NCBI RefSeq assembly: GCF_000172555.1
Contig: NZ_ABOX02000011.1
Location: 62,001 to 126,000 of the forward strand
From: Pedosphaera parvula Ellin514
Lineage (GTDB): Bacteria > Verrucomicrobiota > Verrucomicrobiia > Limisphaerales > Pedosphaeraceae
Length of the DNA: 64,000 nt
Direction: 5' to 3'
The notes under the pieces: generated by a model
What the model saw: only the letters and a program-made list of their open reading frames with translations
The model's database searches: none
Told to the model about the DNA's origin: nothing
Program-made: the position numbers and the translations under genes
Shown here: in pieces, positions 17,929 through 27,940 of the stretch
How positions within the stretch are numbered: position 1 is the first letter of the stretch
Layout: every line of letters begins with the position of its first letter

Positions 17929-18680
17929 GAGTTGACTTGCTGTGGATACCCAATGATTTTAAGGAAAATCTGCTCCAGATTTGTCTGGTACTTCTGCAGC
18001 AGATCGTTTACTCGTCCCTCTACTTTTAATTCGCCTTGGTAGAGAATTGCTACCCGGTCACAGACGGTTTCCACCTCGCCCAATTCGTGGGAAGAAAAGA
18101 AAACCGTTTTCCCTTCATTCTTCAGTCGCTGTATGATTTCCCGCACTTTCATCCGTCCAATCGGATCCAAACCACTGGTTGGTTCATCTAAAATCAGCAA
18201 ATCCGGGTTATTGATAAGCGCCTGCGCAAGTCCCACTCTCTGCTGCATGCCCTTGGAATAAGTTTTAATTGGCCGGTGCCGCGCATGTTCCAACTCAACA
18301 AGTTTTATCAGTTCATCAATTCTTCTATTAGTCTCGCTCCTCGGAATGCCGAAGATACGGGCATAAAAGCGCAGTAGTTCGTCAGCACTCAAAAACTTGT
18401 AGTAGTAGGTTAGCTCGGGAAGATAACCGATCCTTTGGCGGGCGATCGGTTCATTGACGTTGACACCAAAGAGATAAGCTGCCCCGGCAGTTGCATTTAC
18501 GAAACCAAGAAGCACATTCATGGTCGTCGTCTTCCCTGCGCCGTTTGGCCCCAAAAAACCAAAAACCTCACCTTGCTTGACGCTCAGGTTGAGGCCTTTC
18601 AATGCAACTTTGGGAGCCTGGCCAATCGAGCGCGTGCGATATTCCACGCGTAAATCTTTGATTTCCAATATCCCGTTCAT
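17925..18680 (-). CDS. ABC transporter ATP-binding protein
   Basis: 251 residues. Walker A GPNGAGKTTT is near residue 44, the signature region reads YSKGMQQRVGLAQAL, Walker B is LLILDEPTSGLDP, and the switch histidine is in SSHELGEVE. It belongs to the branch paired with ABC-2 permeases. It leads the operon ATPase - permease - TPR protein. Confidence 0.92.
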   Translation of the reverse strand: MNGILEIKDLRVEYRTRSIGQAPKVALKGLNLSVKQGEVFGFLGPNGAGKTTTMNVLLGFVNATAGAAYLFGVNVNEPIARQRIGYLPELTYYYKFLSADELLRFYARIFGIPRSETNRRIDELIKLVELEHARHRPIKTYSKGMQQRVGLAQALINNPDLLILDEPTSGLDPIGRMKVREIIQRLKNEGKTVFFSSHELGEVETVCDRVAILYQGELKVEGRVNDLLQKYQTNLEQIFLKIIGYPQQVNS

Positions 18681-18790
18681 GCTTTGATTGATTCAAATTT
18701 CAAGTTCAGATTGTATTTTAGCATCTGATTCAGACAACACTAATTTATGTCTCTTCCTGAATGTCATGATTCATCCGATATCCCGCCAAA

Positions 18791-18825
18791 TGCAAAGGCT
18801 TGGGTGGATTACCCAAGCCTTTGCA
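18791..18825 (-). terminator. 15-bp hairpin behind the pilin gene
   Basis: TGCAAAGGCTTGGGT (18791-18805) and its exact complement (18811-18825) flank a 5-base loop, 17 bp after the pilin stop. The T-run on the minus strand is short (TTT), so it may act with a termination factor or protect the 3' end. Confidence 0.65.
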
Positions 18826-18842
18826 AACTTCTTTAATGGTCT

Positions 18843-19226
18843 CTAGTTTAAATTTAGAACATGATTAGTCGTGTTGATGAGACAAGTCGGTGGGTTTTGG
18901 AGGTCATGTATAGCGTAACTCGACGCAAAGGCTGCAGCTGAATCAGCAGGACAAATTGGAGGATTACCGTTTGTTCCCCGTCCCAGATAAGACTGAATAT
19001 CTGATAATTGCGGAGATGCGGTCGCTGCCGCCTTGGTTTCCAAGGCCCATTGTTGTTTGGCCCCATCGATGTGCCGGAGGTTATTGATACAACCACTCTG
19101 TTGTGCGTTCGTGCGAGCGTGCACATAGTTGGGAATCGCGACAGCAGCCAACAGCCCGATGATGGCCACTACTATCATGATTTCCACCAGCGTGAACCCC
19201 GCTTTCTTTAACTGGGTGAGTTTCAT
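18843..19226 (-). CDS. Type IV pilin-like / type II secretion pseudopilin
   Basis: 127 residues from ATG at 19226; an upstream in-frame ATG at 19262 would add 12 residues, but the short start gives the standard leader MKLTQLKKAG followed by the class III cleavage site and FTLVEIMIVVAIIGLLAAVAIP with Glu at +5. The rest is small, with a Cys pair (CINN, CPAD) and the LRHIDGAKQQWALETK segment common in GspG/H-like pseudopilins. It stands alone, away from any assembly genes; a prepilin peptidase gene is at 54841-55959. Confidence 0.85.
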   Translation of the reverse strand: MKLTQLKKAGFTLVEIMIVVAIIGLLAAVAIPNYVHARTNAQQSGCINNLRHIDGAKQQWALETKAAATASPQLSDIQSYLGRGTNGNPPICPADSAAAFASSYAIHDLQNPPTCLINTTNHVLNLN

Positions 19227-19262
19227 AGTCGTTCTCTTTCTGTTTCGGTTTGAACAGAGCAA

Positions 19263-19580
19263 CAGGCGGTTTATAGTATAATTACAGTTTGTTCAATATA
19301 GCCTGCTGCCAACCGCAAACCCTTATTAGCAAGCCCAGTGCCAAAAATACATGCATCGAATCTGGCCATCTGTCCTAAATTCTATTCCCTAATACAAAAT
19401 CTTTGCGCAGAGTTTTCCGCTCTAAGTCGCTGTTATTTTGATCCAGCTTGGAAAAAATTTCATCTGTGTCCCAAAATCATTGACACTGCCCACAAAATAG
19501 ACACCCACCATCTTTGCAAAAATCTTGATTTTACTTAGCCGCTTGTCATTAAGAGCTTAAGTGACTTAGGCTTCCAGCGT
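19263..19580. other. Gene-free stretch between the pilin and fcl
   Basis: AT-rich, with no convincing frame, repeat or terminator. It must carry the promoters of the divergent pilin and fcl genes, but I could not pick a clear -35/-10 pair. Confidence 0.5.
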
Positions 19581-20531
19581 ATGAAAATCGCACGGGATGC
19601 GCGTATCTATGTTGCTGGCCACGGTGGCCTGGTGGGTAGCGCCATTTTTAGGAAACTACAGGAATTGGGCTTCACCAATCTTATCGGCAAAACCCGCGCA
19701 GAATTGAATCTGCTGGATGTTAACGCTACCCGTCAGTTTTATCGACAGGAAAAGCCGGAATATGTTTTCGTTGCCGCGGCCAAAGTCGGTGGCATTCTCG
19801 CCAACAGTCAACAACCAGTAGCCTTTTTGCACGATAATCTGGTGATTCAGGATAACCTGATTTACGGTGCATATGAACAGGGCGTTAAAAAACTGCTCTT
19901 CCTTGGCAGTTCCTGCATTTATCCCAAATTGGCACCACAGCCGCTAAAGGAGGATTATCTGCTATCAGGCCCGTTGGAACCCACGAACCAGTGGTACGCC
20001 ATAGCCAAGATTGCCGGTATCAAGCTTTGTGAGGCCTTGCGGCGCCAGCATGGTTGTGACTTCATCTCGGCCATGCCTACCAACATGTATGGACCTAATG
20101 ATAATTACGATTTACAAAATTCCCACGTACTCCCTGCTTTGATTCGCAAATTCCACGAAGCAAAAATTGCCAACTCGGCCACAGTAACTTGTTGGGGCAC
20201 CGGCACGCCGTTGCGTGAATTTCTTTATGCGGATGACCTCGCTGCAGCCTGCTTCTTTTTGATGGAAAACTATAGCGAGGAACAATTCATAAACATCGGT
20301 TACGGCAATGATATTTCCATCAAGGAACTTGCCGAACTGGTGAAGAAAATCATTGATTACCGCGGAGAGATAGTCTGGGATACCTCAAAACCCGACGGCA
20401 CCCCTCGAAAACTGATGGACAGCTCGAAACTTTTTGCGCTGGGTTGGACACCCAAGGTGAGCCTTGAGATCGGTATCAAATCCGCCTACAAAGACTTCCT
20501 TCAAAAGTTTCATCGGCCGCTTGCGCCGTAG
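19581..20531 (+). CDS. fcl: GDP-L-fucose synthase
   Basis: 316 residues, short-chain dehydrogenase fold. It epimerises and reduces GDP-4-keto-6-deoxymannose to GDP-L-fucose with NADPH. The Rossmann motif is [10 protein letters not shown] (about 13-22), SSCIYP carries the catalytic Ser, and YAIAKIAG carries the Tyr and Lys of YxxxK. It faces gmd, which makes its substrate, and their 3' ends overlap by 56 bp. Product is likely used for fucose-containing surface polysaccharide. Confidence 0.95.
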   Translation: MKIARDARIYVAGHGGLVGSAIFRKLQELGFTNLIGKTRAELNLLDVNATRQFYRQEKPEYVFVAAAKVGGILANSQQPVAFLHDNLVIQDNLIYGAYEQGVKKLLFLGSSCIYPKLAPQPLKEDYLLSGPLEPTNQWYAIAKIAGIKLCEALRRQHGCDFISAMPTNMYGPNDNYDLQNSHVLPALIRKFHEAKIANSATVTCWGTGTPLREFLYADDLAAACFFLMENYSEEQFINIGYGNDISIKELAELVKKIIDYRGEIVWDTSKPDGTPRKLMDSSKLFALGWTPKVSLEIGIKSAYKDFLQKFHRPLAP

Positions 20532-21561
20532 AAATTCTCAGAAAGGTCAACCGACAACCCGGGATTTCACCTTTTTGGTGTTTTCTTAAAAGTTCCACGT
20601 CCGCATCAACCATCAGTTTGACCAGATCCGCAAATCTTGTTTTCGGTTCCCAACCCAGCACTCGCCTGGCCTTGCTGAAATCCCCAATTAACAGGTCAAC
20701 TTCGGCAGGCCTGTAATATCGAGGATCAATCTCCACGTGGTTTTTCCAGTCCAGCTTAACGCAGTCAAAAGCCACTTCCAGGAACTCGCGAACCGAATGG
20801 GTTTCGTTGGTGGCAATGACATAATCGTCGGCCTTTTCCTGTTGCAACATTAGCCACATTGCCTCGACGTATTCTTTTGCGTAGCCCCAATCCCGTTTGG
20901 CATCAAGGTTGCCCAGGAATAACTTGTTCTGAAGCCCGGCTTTGATATGAGCCACCGCACGCGTAATCTTGCGCGTGACAAAAGTCTCTCCGCGCCGTGG
21001 TGATTCGTGATTGAATAAAATGCCGTTGCTTGCATGGAGCCCGTAGGACTCACGATAATTCACAGTGACCCAATAGGAGTAAACCTTGGCGCAACCATAG
21101 GGACTTCGCGGATAGAACGGTGTTTTCTCCGTCTGCGGAACCTCCTGGACCAGTCCATACATTTCGCTGGAGGAAGCCTGGTAAAATCGAGGCTTGATCC
21201 CGGTTTCCCGGATAGCCTCCAGCAAGCGCACGGTTCCCGTGGCTGTAATATCCGTCGTGTACTCCGGACTGTCGAAACTGACTCTTACGTGGCTTTGCGC
21301 TGCGAGATTGTAGATTTCCTCAGGTTGAATTTTACCTATCAATCGTGCCAGGGCGCTCGCGTCACTCAAATCTCCATAATGCAGGAAAAGCCTGCCATTG
21401 CCAGAATGAGGGTCCGCGTAAATGGATTCCAACCGACCGGTGTTGAATGTGCTGGCACGGCGGATAATGCCGTTTACTTCGTAGCCTTTGGAGAGAAGCA
21501 GCTCAGCAAGGTAGGAGCCATCTTGTCCAGTGATGCCGGTAATCAACGCTTTTTTTGCCAT
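20476..21561 (-). CDS. gmd: GDP-mannose 4,6-dehydratase
   Basis: 361 residues from ATG at 21561 ([17 protein letters not shown]); an in-frame ATG at 21597 is less likely. Rossmann motif [12 protein letters not shown], the RR-binding segment IIRRAS, catalytic SSEMYG and [10 protein letters not shown], and the family loop [16 protein letters not shown] are all present. The last 30 residues or so (after [12 protein letters not shown]) are not like the family ending and lie antisense to the fcl 3' end, which suggests that the original stop was lost and translation now continues into fcl. Confidence 0.95.
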   Translation of the reverse strand: MAKKALITGITGQDGSYLAELLLSKGYEVNGIIRRASTFNTGRLESIYADPHSGNGRLFLHYGDLSDASALARLIGKIQPEEIYNLAAQSHVRVSFDSPEYTTDITATGTVRLLEAIRETGIKPRFYQASSSEMYGLVQEVPQTEKTPFYPRSPYGCAKVYSYWVTVNYRESYGLHASNGILFNHESPRRGETFVTRKITRAVAHIKAGLQNKLFLGNLDAKRDWGYAKEYVEAMWLMLQQEKADDYVIATNETHSVREFLEVAFDCVKLDWKNHVEIDPRYYRPAEVDLLIGDFSKARRVLGWEPKTRFADLVKLMVDADVELLRKHQKGEIPGCRLTFLRISTAQAADETFEGSLCRRI

Positions 21562-21689
21562 AGTAAGTTGTCCTGCTGAAAGATTCGGCAAGTTCAAGCT
21601 TCAAGGCAAGCCCAGAAACAACAGGCATCCAAAGACAGTCCAATGAAAATACGGTACGGGCAGATTTCGCAAAGGGATGACGCGGTCAA

Positions 21690-22685
21690 TCAAATGGGTG
21701 AACCGTCAGTATTGGATTGATAAGTCGGCCCTTCGCAGCGCGGTCCTTCATCAGTCCAAAAGAGTCGGTCGATGCACATCCGGCGAGCCTTCATTTCTTT
21801 GTCCCAGGCATGATAAACAACGTACTCCGTTTCGTCGTCAGGACCGAGCGCAATCGAATTATGACCTGGTCCCAGCACGCGCCCCGGAACTGTTCTCAAA
21901 ACACGCGGACCGTTTTCATTGCCAGATTCCGAATAAGGCCCCATCACGTTGTCTGAGACACAATAGTCAACTCCATAGTTTTCTGTTTCCCATCGTCCTC
22001 CGCTGTAAAAACAGTAATAACGTCCATTGTGCTTTCGAACGAAAGGTCCTTCGAGGGTATGCCAATCCCATGTCTGACCATACATTGAACGCTCCTTTTG
22101 AAATCTTTGCCAATCATGGCGCGCGCGCATTACCACGCTTCCTTCACCGACAATCTCGGTCATTCGCTCCAGTTTCGTTACCATCAGCGCCGTACCAGCA
22201 CGGCCTTCCGCAGTCTCCAGGAAATCACGCGCATAGAACAGATACCATTGTCCGTCGTCATCCAGGAAAGGGTGTGGATCAATGGCAAATGAACATTTCC
22301 TTGGATCAATCAGCGTGATGCCCATATCGCGATATGGGCCTTGCGGGCTTTCACTTTCAGCAACGCGTAACTGATGATTTTTATCTTCGTGCCCCACCGA
22401 GTAGTACAAGTAAAACCGGCCTCCGTGGGAAGCCACTTCCGGAGCCCAAAAATTATTCCCCAAACTCGGGTCGGGATGCAACAAGGCATTGGCAGCAAAT
22501 TGCCAATCGAAAAAATCGACAGACTGTAGCACTGAAAATGCCTTTCCCACCACTTTACCTTCTGCATCTGAAGCCCCTGTGCCAATTGCGTAGTAATTAC
22601 CCTTAAACCTCCATACAAACGGGTCGGCAAAATATCCTGCATAGACTGGGTTCTTATGAGTCTTGGCTGATGACAGAATCGCCAT
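21690..22685 (-). CDS. Glycoside hydrolase family 43-like enzyme
   Basis: 331 residues, a single five-bladed beta-propeller with no signal peptide. The three acidic residues expected in GH43 can be placed: Asp in GYFADPFVW (general base, about 20), Asp in FAIDPHPFLDDDGQWYLFY (about 138) and Glu in TLEGPFVRKHNG (about 212). GH43 enzymes cut arabinan, xylan and related side chains; the exact substrate cannot be told. It acts in the cytoplasm or by an unseen export route. It lies next to gmd but in no obvious operon. Confidence 0.8.
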   Translation of the reverse strand: MAILSSAKTHKNPVYAGYFADPFVWRFKGNYYAIGTGASDAEGKVVGKAFSVLQSVDFFDWQFAANALLHPDPSLGNNFWAPEVASHGGRFYLYYSVGHEDKNHQLRVAESESPQGPYRDMGITLIDPRKCSFAIDPHPFLDDDGQWYLFYARDFLETAEGRAGTALMVTKLERMTEIVGEGSVVMRARHDWQRFQKERSMYGQTWDWHTLEGPFVRKHNGRYYCFYSGGRWETENYGVDYCVSDNVMGPYSESGNENGPRVLRTVPGRVLGPGHNSIALGPDDETEYVVYHAWDKEMKARRMCIDRLFWTDEGPRCEGPTYQSNTDGSPI

Positions 22686-22810
22686 TTCTCAATTTGATCC
22701 AGGATTGAACTGCCTGCCACTGGGTGAATCTCCCTAGATCGAAATAAGGCACCGTACGAAGTGATTCATAAATCCAGTTGTGCTCCCAAAACCTCGTCGT
22801 ATATTCATAA

Positions 22811-23059
22811 ATGAATACAAATTTAAAGGATACTGCTGAGGACATCAAATCGAAGGCGTCCGATAGATATCAAAACCTCCAGCGAAAGGCGTCAGAGAAA
22901 TTCCAAAATGTACAAAAAAAGGTTACTGATACTGCCAAAAATGTAAGTGGTGTAACTGATACCTACGTACATGATAATCCTTGGAAATCTGTCGCAATGG
23001 TCGCATTGGCTGCCTGTATCTTCGGCTTCCTGATAGGCAATGCGCGCCATTCTGACTGA
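22811..23059 (+). CDS. DUF883-like membrane-anchored protein
   Basis: 82 residues. The first 55 are amphipathic helix rich in Lys, Asp and Gln, and a C-terminal membrane helix begins after HDNPWKSVAMVALAACIFGFL. The ...DNPW...GfLiG tail is typical of the ElaB/YqjD/DUF883 family, whose members bind ribosomes at the membrane in stationary phase. That function here is inferred from the family. Confidence 0.75.
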   Translation: MNTNLKDTAEDIKSKASDRYQNLQRKASEKFQNVQKKVTDTAKNVSGVTDTYVHDNPWKSVAMVALAACIFGFLIGNARHSD

Positions 23060-23292
23060 TAATTCCAAAGCAGTTAAACCCGCATGAAAGGGCGGCACAA
23101 TTGTATTTGAGCTGCCCTCTCCGATTTTCCTTAGAGGGATCTTGTGACGCTCGGTCCTCTGATCAAGTTTTGAACTTGATTCCTTTTAGTAGTTTATAGT
23201 CCCGTATTGATATCTCGCTTACAGGACAAATCATTTACCCCGGATCAACCCGTCTTTGGGCACAATCATTGGATTAGGCCGCAAATAAAAAA

Positions 23293-23316
23293 GCGGCGGC
23301 CGGTGAGGGCCGCCGC
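23293..23316 (-). terminator. Terminator of the Gfo/Idh/MocA gene
   Basis: GCGGCGGCC (23293-23301) pairs with GGCCGCCGC (23308-23316). On the minus strand the stem is followed by TTTTTTATTT, so it ends the oxidoreductase transcript 23 bp after its stop. Confidence 0.85.
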
Positions 23317-23339
23317 ACATGTCTGAACCTGGCTAAAAT

Positions 23340-24710
23340 TTAGTACTCACGATCCTTCTTGATACCGGGCATCGGAATCGGATATCTGCCATCCTTGTCC
23401 GCTTGCAGCGGTGCAGGTGAATTCATCGCTAATTGATCAACCGTCGGCGCAAATTCATGGCCGCTATTTAGAATTTCATCAAAAGTAACCACCTGGCCTG
23501 TGTGCGCTGCCATGCGTCCCATGCTGGTAACAAGACTGGCTTCCACACCGCGTTTGACTTCGTTGTAGGGTTTGTCGTTTCGAATCGCATCCACCAGGTC
23601 TTCCCATTCGACCTGATACGGATTAGGTTCTTTTCCGGGATAGGTCCAGGTTGGTTTGGAACCTTTCAAGTCATAACCCTTGTAAATACGCGAGCGAGCT
23701 GGTGTGTGTGATTGAGTGGAAATGATGGCTGAACCTTTGGTGCCGAGTGCATGACTGGCGAATTCTTCATGGCAACCTTCCATGGCGCGACCATTTAGAA
23801 ACAACTTGGTTCCATCTCCAAAGGTGTACTCCACGGAGTATACATCGAAGTTCTGATCCACGTCGCCACCACGGTAGTTGCGCCCACCCAGCGCCTGGGC
23901 TTTGACCGGCCACGCATCCTTCATCCAGCAGCACTCGTCAATGTTGTGGATATAGAAATCGCTGTAAAGACCGCCGCTGGCCCATAGGAAACTATGAAAA
24001 TCCCGTATCTGATAGAGCAGTTCGCTGATGTCACCAGGCTTGGGAGGGGTGAAGCAGGCAGCGACTGGCGCATGCATGCGGTAGGCTTGTAACGTGACGA
24101 TATCACCAATCTCACCGCCCTTGATGCGGTCGAAAAGTTCCTGTCGAACTTTGCAATGGCGACACATCAAGCCAACTCCCACTTTAAGGTTTTTCTTCTT
24201 CGCTTCCTCAGCGAGCTGAAGCATTTTCTTGGAGGTTGGCCCATCAACTGTCACCGGCTTCTCCATGAAAACATTCAGGCCCTTTTGGATCGCATAGGTA
24301 AAATGCACCCAACGAAAAGCCGGGGGCGTGGTGAATATGACGATATCACCTGGCTTAAGACAATCCATTGCCTTTTTGTATCCATCGAAACCCACAAATC
24401 TACGATCTTCCGGCACATCTACTTTTTCGCCGTGTTGTTTCGAGAGGGTTTCGTAGCTGCCCTTGAGTTTGCCATCAAACACATCCGCCATGGCCACCAA
24501 TTTGAGAGGCCCGTTTTTGACACTGAGCGCGTTATCAGCAGCGCCGGTGCCGCGTCCCCCGCAACCGACCAGGGCCACTTGAATGGTATTGTTTTCAGCC
24601 GCATGAACATGAGGTATGACGAGTCCCGCCAAGGCTGAAACCGCAGCTACTTTACCGGTTGTTTTGATAAAATCACGACGTGAGGAGAAATTACTTTCGT
24701 TGTGGTTCAT
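23340..24710 (-). CDS. Tat-exported Gfo/Idh/MocA family oxidoreductase
   Basis: 456 residues from ATG at 24710. The N-terminus has a twin-arginine signal (SSRRDFIKTTGKVAAVSALAGL, cut into about residues 9-30). The Rossmann fold starts with VALVGCGGRGTGAADNAL, and EKPVTVDGPTS is the EKP motif of sugar-modifying dehydrogenases. Planctomycetes and Verrucomicrobiota carry many such exported members; most likely NAD(P)-dependent sugar or polyol oxidation, with tight cofactor binding. Substrate unknown. Confidence 0.88.
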   Translation of the reverse strand: MNHNESNFSSRRDFIKTTGKVAAVSALAGLVIPHVHAAENNTIQVALVGCGGRGTGAADNALSVKNGPLKLVAMADVFDGKLKGSYETLSKQHGEKVDVPEDRRFVGFDGYKKAMDCLKPGDIVIFTTPPAFRWVHFTYAIQKGLNVFMEKPVTVDGPTSKKMLQLAEEAKKKNLKVGVGLMCRHCKVRQELFDRIKGGEIGDIVTLQAYRMHAPVAACFTPPKPGDISELLYQIRDFHSFLWASGGLYSDFYIHNIDECCWMKDAWPVKAQALGGRNYRGGDVDQNFDVYSVEYTFGDGTKLFLNGRAMEGCHEEFASHALGTKGSAIISTQSHTPARSRIYKGYDLKGSKPTWTYPGKEPNPYQVEWEDLVDAIRNDKPYNEVKRGVEASLVTSMGRMAAHTGQVVTFDEILNSGHEFAPTVDQLAMNSPAPLQADKDGRYPIPMPGIKKDREY

Positions 24711-24942
24711 GACGCATTTTATAAATTTTAAGGGATTTTGCAATCCAGAACTCTACTTGCGTCGAATTATTTTTCTATCCGCACTCAACTGTTCCATCAG
24801 GTCCTCAACAAATCCCGTCTGAACCTGGATTCTCCCGCATCCACCTTGGTTTGATCATCTGCCCCACCCCGCTTTTGTGCCTCATTGTTTTTACTGGTTG
24901 CACATATCCGCCGCCCTTTTGAATTCTTCCTCGTGCAGACTT

Positions 24943-27690
24943 TCAATGTCTGTGCCACCGGAGCCAATGCCATCCTTCACTAACAGTAGCTCGCTGCGGC
25001 GCAGATCCGACCGCCCACCCTCGTCGGCTCAGGAGGCGCAACAGCGCGGGCAGAAAGGTCAGGCTGACAATCATGCAGGTGGCGATGCCCACAGGCATGA
25101 TTTCACCCAGGCTCTTGATTCCCTGATGCTTCGCCAAAAGCAGGGTGCCGAAGCCGGTAATCGCCGTCAGGCCGGAAACGAGCACCGCTTTACCAGTGCT
25201 TTTGGCGAGGACTTCGGGCTCCTGCTCTTCAGCCACACGATTTAAAATTTGAATACCATTAGTGACACCGATGCCAACCAATAGCGGCAGGATCATGATA
25301 TTCGCCGGATTAAAGGGAATGCCAACCGACCCCATGAGTCCCACCAACCAGACGGAACCAATTCCAACCGGAAGCAAAGCCAGAATCACACATCCCGGCG
25401 AACGAAAATGGAGGAAGAGCATGATGGCTATGGCGCAAAGTGAATACCAGGCCGCTTGCTGGTAACTAACTTTAAGAAGGGTGGTGTCCCGGTAAATCTG
25501 GGTCGGCATGCCAGTCACATTATCAGGTGGAATTACGGCCTCCAACTGCTGGATGAATTCGTGTTGGTTTTCATGATGCCAGATGTCTTTTTTGGGATAG
25601 ACTTGCACCAGGTATTTACCCGTCACGCCAATGAAGCGGTCGCGTAAAACCGCCGGCAGGTCTGATGGACGCAGAGGACCGCTGGCATCTTGAGATTTTA
25701 ACGCTTCGACTGTGTGATGAAACTCCATGAACAGAGCTTCCTGGTACCTGCAGAGCTGCTCTGGAACTTGAGGCTGGCCGCCGAGTATCGATTTGCGGAA
25801 ATCGATGATGCGCTCTCGGAATGAGCGCAATTTAGCGGCCTGGTCCGGTTTGGATTTCTGCACTTCCATCAAGGCCTGTCCAAGATATCCCTGCAAATAC
25901 CACAGCGTGGCACTGAGTTTATCAATTTGCACTGGTTGCCGGTCCACCGGGGCGAACTGCATGTCGGCCATCTCGCTTTTGAGGGAACGGACCAACTCTA
26001 ATTTTTTGCCCTGGTCTTCAGTCAAATATCCCGCCACCGATTCGGTACCCGAGACCGATGGCAGTGATTTAACCTTCTCCTCATATTGACGGGCTTGCTC
26101 CGGAGAATCGGCGATGATGGCGGCGAACATCACGGACCGGCCAGCCGAATGAAGCAATTTGTTTTCATAACGAACTGAATCCAAATTCCTGCTCTGCATG
26201 CCGAGCAGATTGTAGTCAAAATAGACACGCCCAAGCTGCCGTGCGGCAATGGCAAACAATACGAACGTGACTGCCACCACCACTACCGGATGTCGGAGCC
26301 ACATCTTTTCGATCTGCAGACGCGTCCGGCCGCTGATGCCGGTTTCCTGATTGCGCAGATTTTCTCGGCCGCGCATCAGCAAGGCGGGCAGTGTTGTCAT
26401 CATTGGAATCAGGCATAGGAGCAGCCCTCCACCGCAGATGATGCCCATCTCCCGGATCCCTTTGAAATGCGTCAACCCCATCGCGAGAAAAGCCGCCGCA
26501 GTAGTCAGGCCGCCGACGACGATTCCTTGGCCCGTGAAGACAGTTGCTTTTGTGATGGCCTCGCGAACCGTACGGCGGTTGCGCATCTCCTCTTCATAAC
26601 GAGTAATGAACTGGACCCCGAAATCAATCGCCAATCCGATCAACATCGGCGCGAACGTGATGCTTAAGATATTCAGGTGGCCAATAACCAGCGTCGTAAA
26701 TCCCAGCGTGTAGCCGAAGCCGATGAGGAGACAAAGCGCGGCCTTCAGGGGTCGGCTTACTTCATGATACGCGGTTATAAAAATTACCGAGCAGATGATG
26801 AGGGCAGCCACGCTCGCGACGATCGAGTCCCGTTCAGACTGGCGCATTTCGTCGTAATTCAAGACCGCCCCGCCAGTCAGACCGGCATTTACCCCGGGAA
26901 CCTCGCTTTCCGTCTCCCCAATCAAGTACCGCAGGCGCTTTATAACCTGTGGTGCCAAATCCTTGCTCCTCGGGCGGAGCGTCAGCATAAATATTCGGCC
27001 TTTGTCAAAGGTCAAATAAAGATGCTGTTCCGCCCTCGTTGCGCCAAAGAGGGCCTCCATGCCCGGTCCAGGTGGGCGGCCCGGGTGGGATAAGCTTTGA
27101 TTTGCCTCGACCAGGATGCCTTCGAGAAACGGAATGGATTTCATCAAGTTCTCTCCCTGCTCTGCCGTCCCGCGTCCAGCGGTACGGAACTCCGAATTCA
27201 CCATGGCGAAGAGCGAATCGAGATTGGTTGCCTGGGTGAAGCCCTTGAGGAAGGGCAAATATTCGCTTACAGACTTTTGCATTCGCTCCAAGTCCGCAGT
27301 TGGGACCAACAAAAGTGCTTTCGGGCCAAGGGTGGCCAAATCACCTTTGTAGAAGACCCCGGTGATCAGGTTGGTTTCCAGTTTGAGTCGTGCGGCAAGC
27401 CGCTCAGTGAACTGACGGTTGTGTTCCCAGTCGCCGCCTTCCACCAACACCACCTGATCCTCGCCTGGGAATTCCTTCCGGAAATTCAGGTAGGTTTCGT
27501 GGTAATTGACGCCTGGCCCAACCAGATTGTCCCGGTTCATATCCCGTTTTAAGCCATGGACGGTGTAAACCACGCAAAGGGCAGAGAGAATGATTTGCGG
27601 ATAAATGAACCAGCCGGGATAATTGCAAACTGCCTCTGCCACTTTGCTGAGGCCCCTTGCAAGAATCGAGTTGGAAAACGACTTTATCAT
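24943..27690 (-). CDS. MMPL/RND-family lipid transporter, HpnN-like
   Basis: 915 residues with about twelve membrane segments in two halves, each with a large outer loop. The repeated core motif is seen in FAPMLIGLAIDFGVQFITRYEEE and in MILPLLVGIGVTNGIQILNR. This is the MMPL branch of RND pumps, which move lipids rather than drugs; its layout recalls HpnN, which carries hopanoids to the outer membrane. The protein alone cannot settle the substrate. A class III aminotransferase resembling HpnO is encoded 14 kb away, but no squalene-hopene cyclase is in the window. Confidence 0.8.
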   Translation of the reverse strand: MIKSFSNSILARGLSKVAEAVCNYPGWFIYPQIILSALCVVYTVHGLKRDMNRDNLVGPGVNYHETYLNFRKEFPGEDQVVLVEGGDWEHNRQFTERLAARLKLETNLITGVFYKGDLATLGPKALLLVPTADLERMQKSVSEYLPFLKGFTQATNLDSLFAMVNSEFRTAGRGTAEQGENLMKSIPFLEGILVEANQSLSHPGRPPGPGMEALFGATRAEQHLYLTFDKGRIFMLTLRPRSKDLAPQVIKRLRYLIGETESEVPGVNAGLTGGAVLNYDEMRQSERDSIVASVAALIICSVIFITAYHEVSRPLKAALCLLIGFGYTLGFTTLVIGHLNILSITFAPMLIGLAIDFGVQFITRYEEEMRNRRTVREAITKATVFTGQGIVVGGLTTAAAFLAMGLTHFKGIREMGIICGGGLLLCLIPMMTTLPALLMRGRENLRNQETGISGRTRLQIEKMWLRHPVVVVAVTFVLFAIAARQLGRVYFDYNLLGMQSRNLDSVRYENKLLHSAGRSVMFAAIIADSPEQARQYEEKVKSLPSVSGTESVAGYLTEDQGKKLELVRSLKSEMADMQFAPVDRQPVQIDKLSATLWYLQGYLGQALMEVQKSKPDQAAKLRSFRERIIDFRKSILGGQPQVPEQLCRYQEALFMEFHHTVEALKSQDASGPLRPSDLPAVLRDRFIGVTGKYLVQVYPKKDIWHHENQHEFIQQLEAVIPPDNVTGMPTQIYRDTTLLKVSYQQAAWYSLCAIAIMLFLHFRSPGCVILALLPVGIGSVWLVGLMGSVGIPFNPANIMILPLLVGIGVTNGIQILNRVAEEQEPEVLAKSTGKAVLVSGLTAITGFGTLLLAKHQGIKSLGEIMPVGIATCMIVSLTFLPALLRLLSRRGWAVGSAPQRATVSEGWHWLRWHRH

Positions 27691-27940
27691 ACTTTTTTAA
27701 TGCCCCCGCAAATGCCCGAATATCCGTCTCTGAATGACGAGGCTGTGAAAAGCCGCTGGCGTTGTCGATTGCAGTACTCCATAAAATGAAGCGGCACGAT
27801 GGGGACAAACCCGAAATGAATACCAGACACCACCTGCCTTCATGTGGGAAATCGGAAAGCACCGCGACAAGATTCACCCAAAGTGGCAACCAAGGTGATT
27901 TTGAAGATTCATCAACTTATTTTCTGACAAGTAATGGCTT

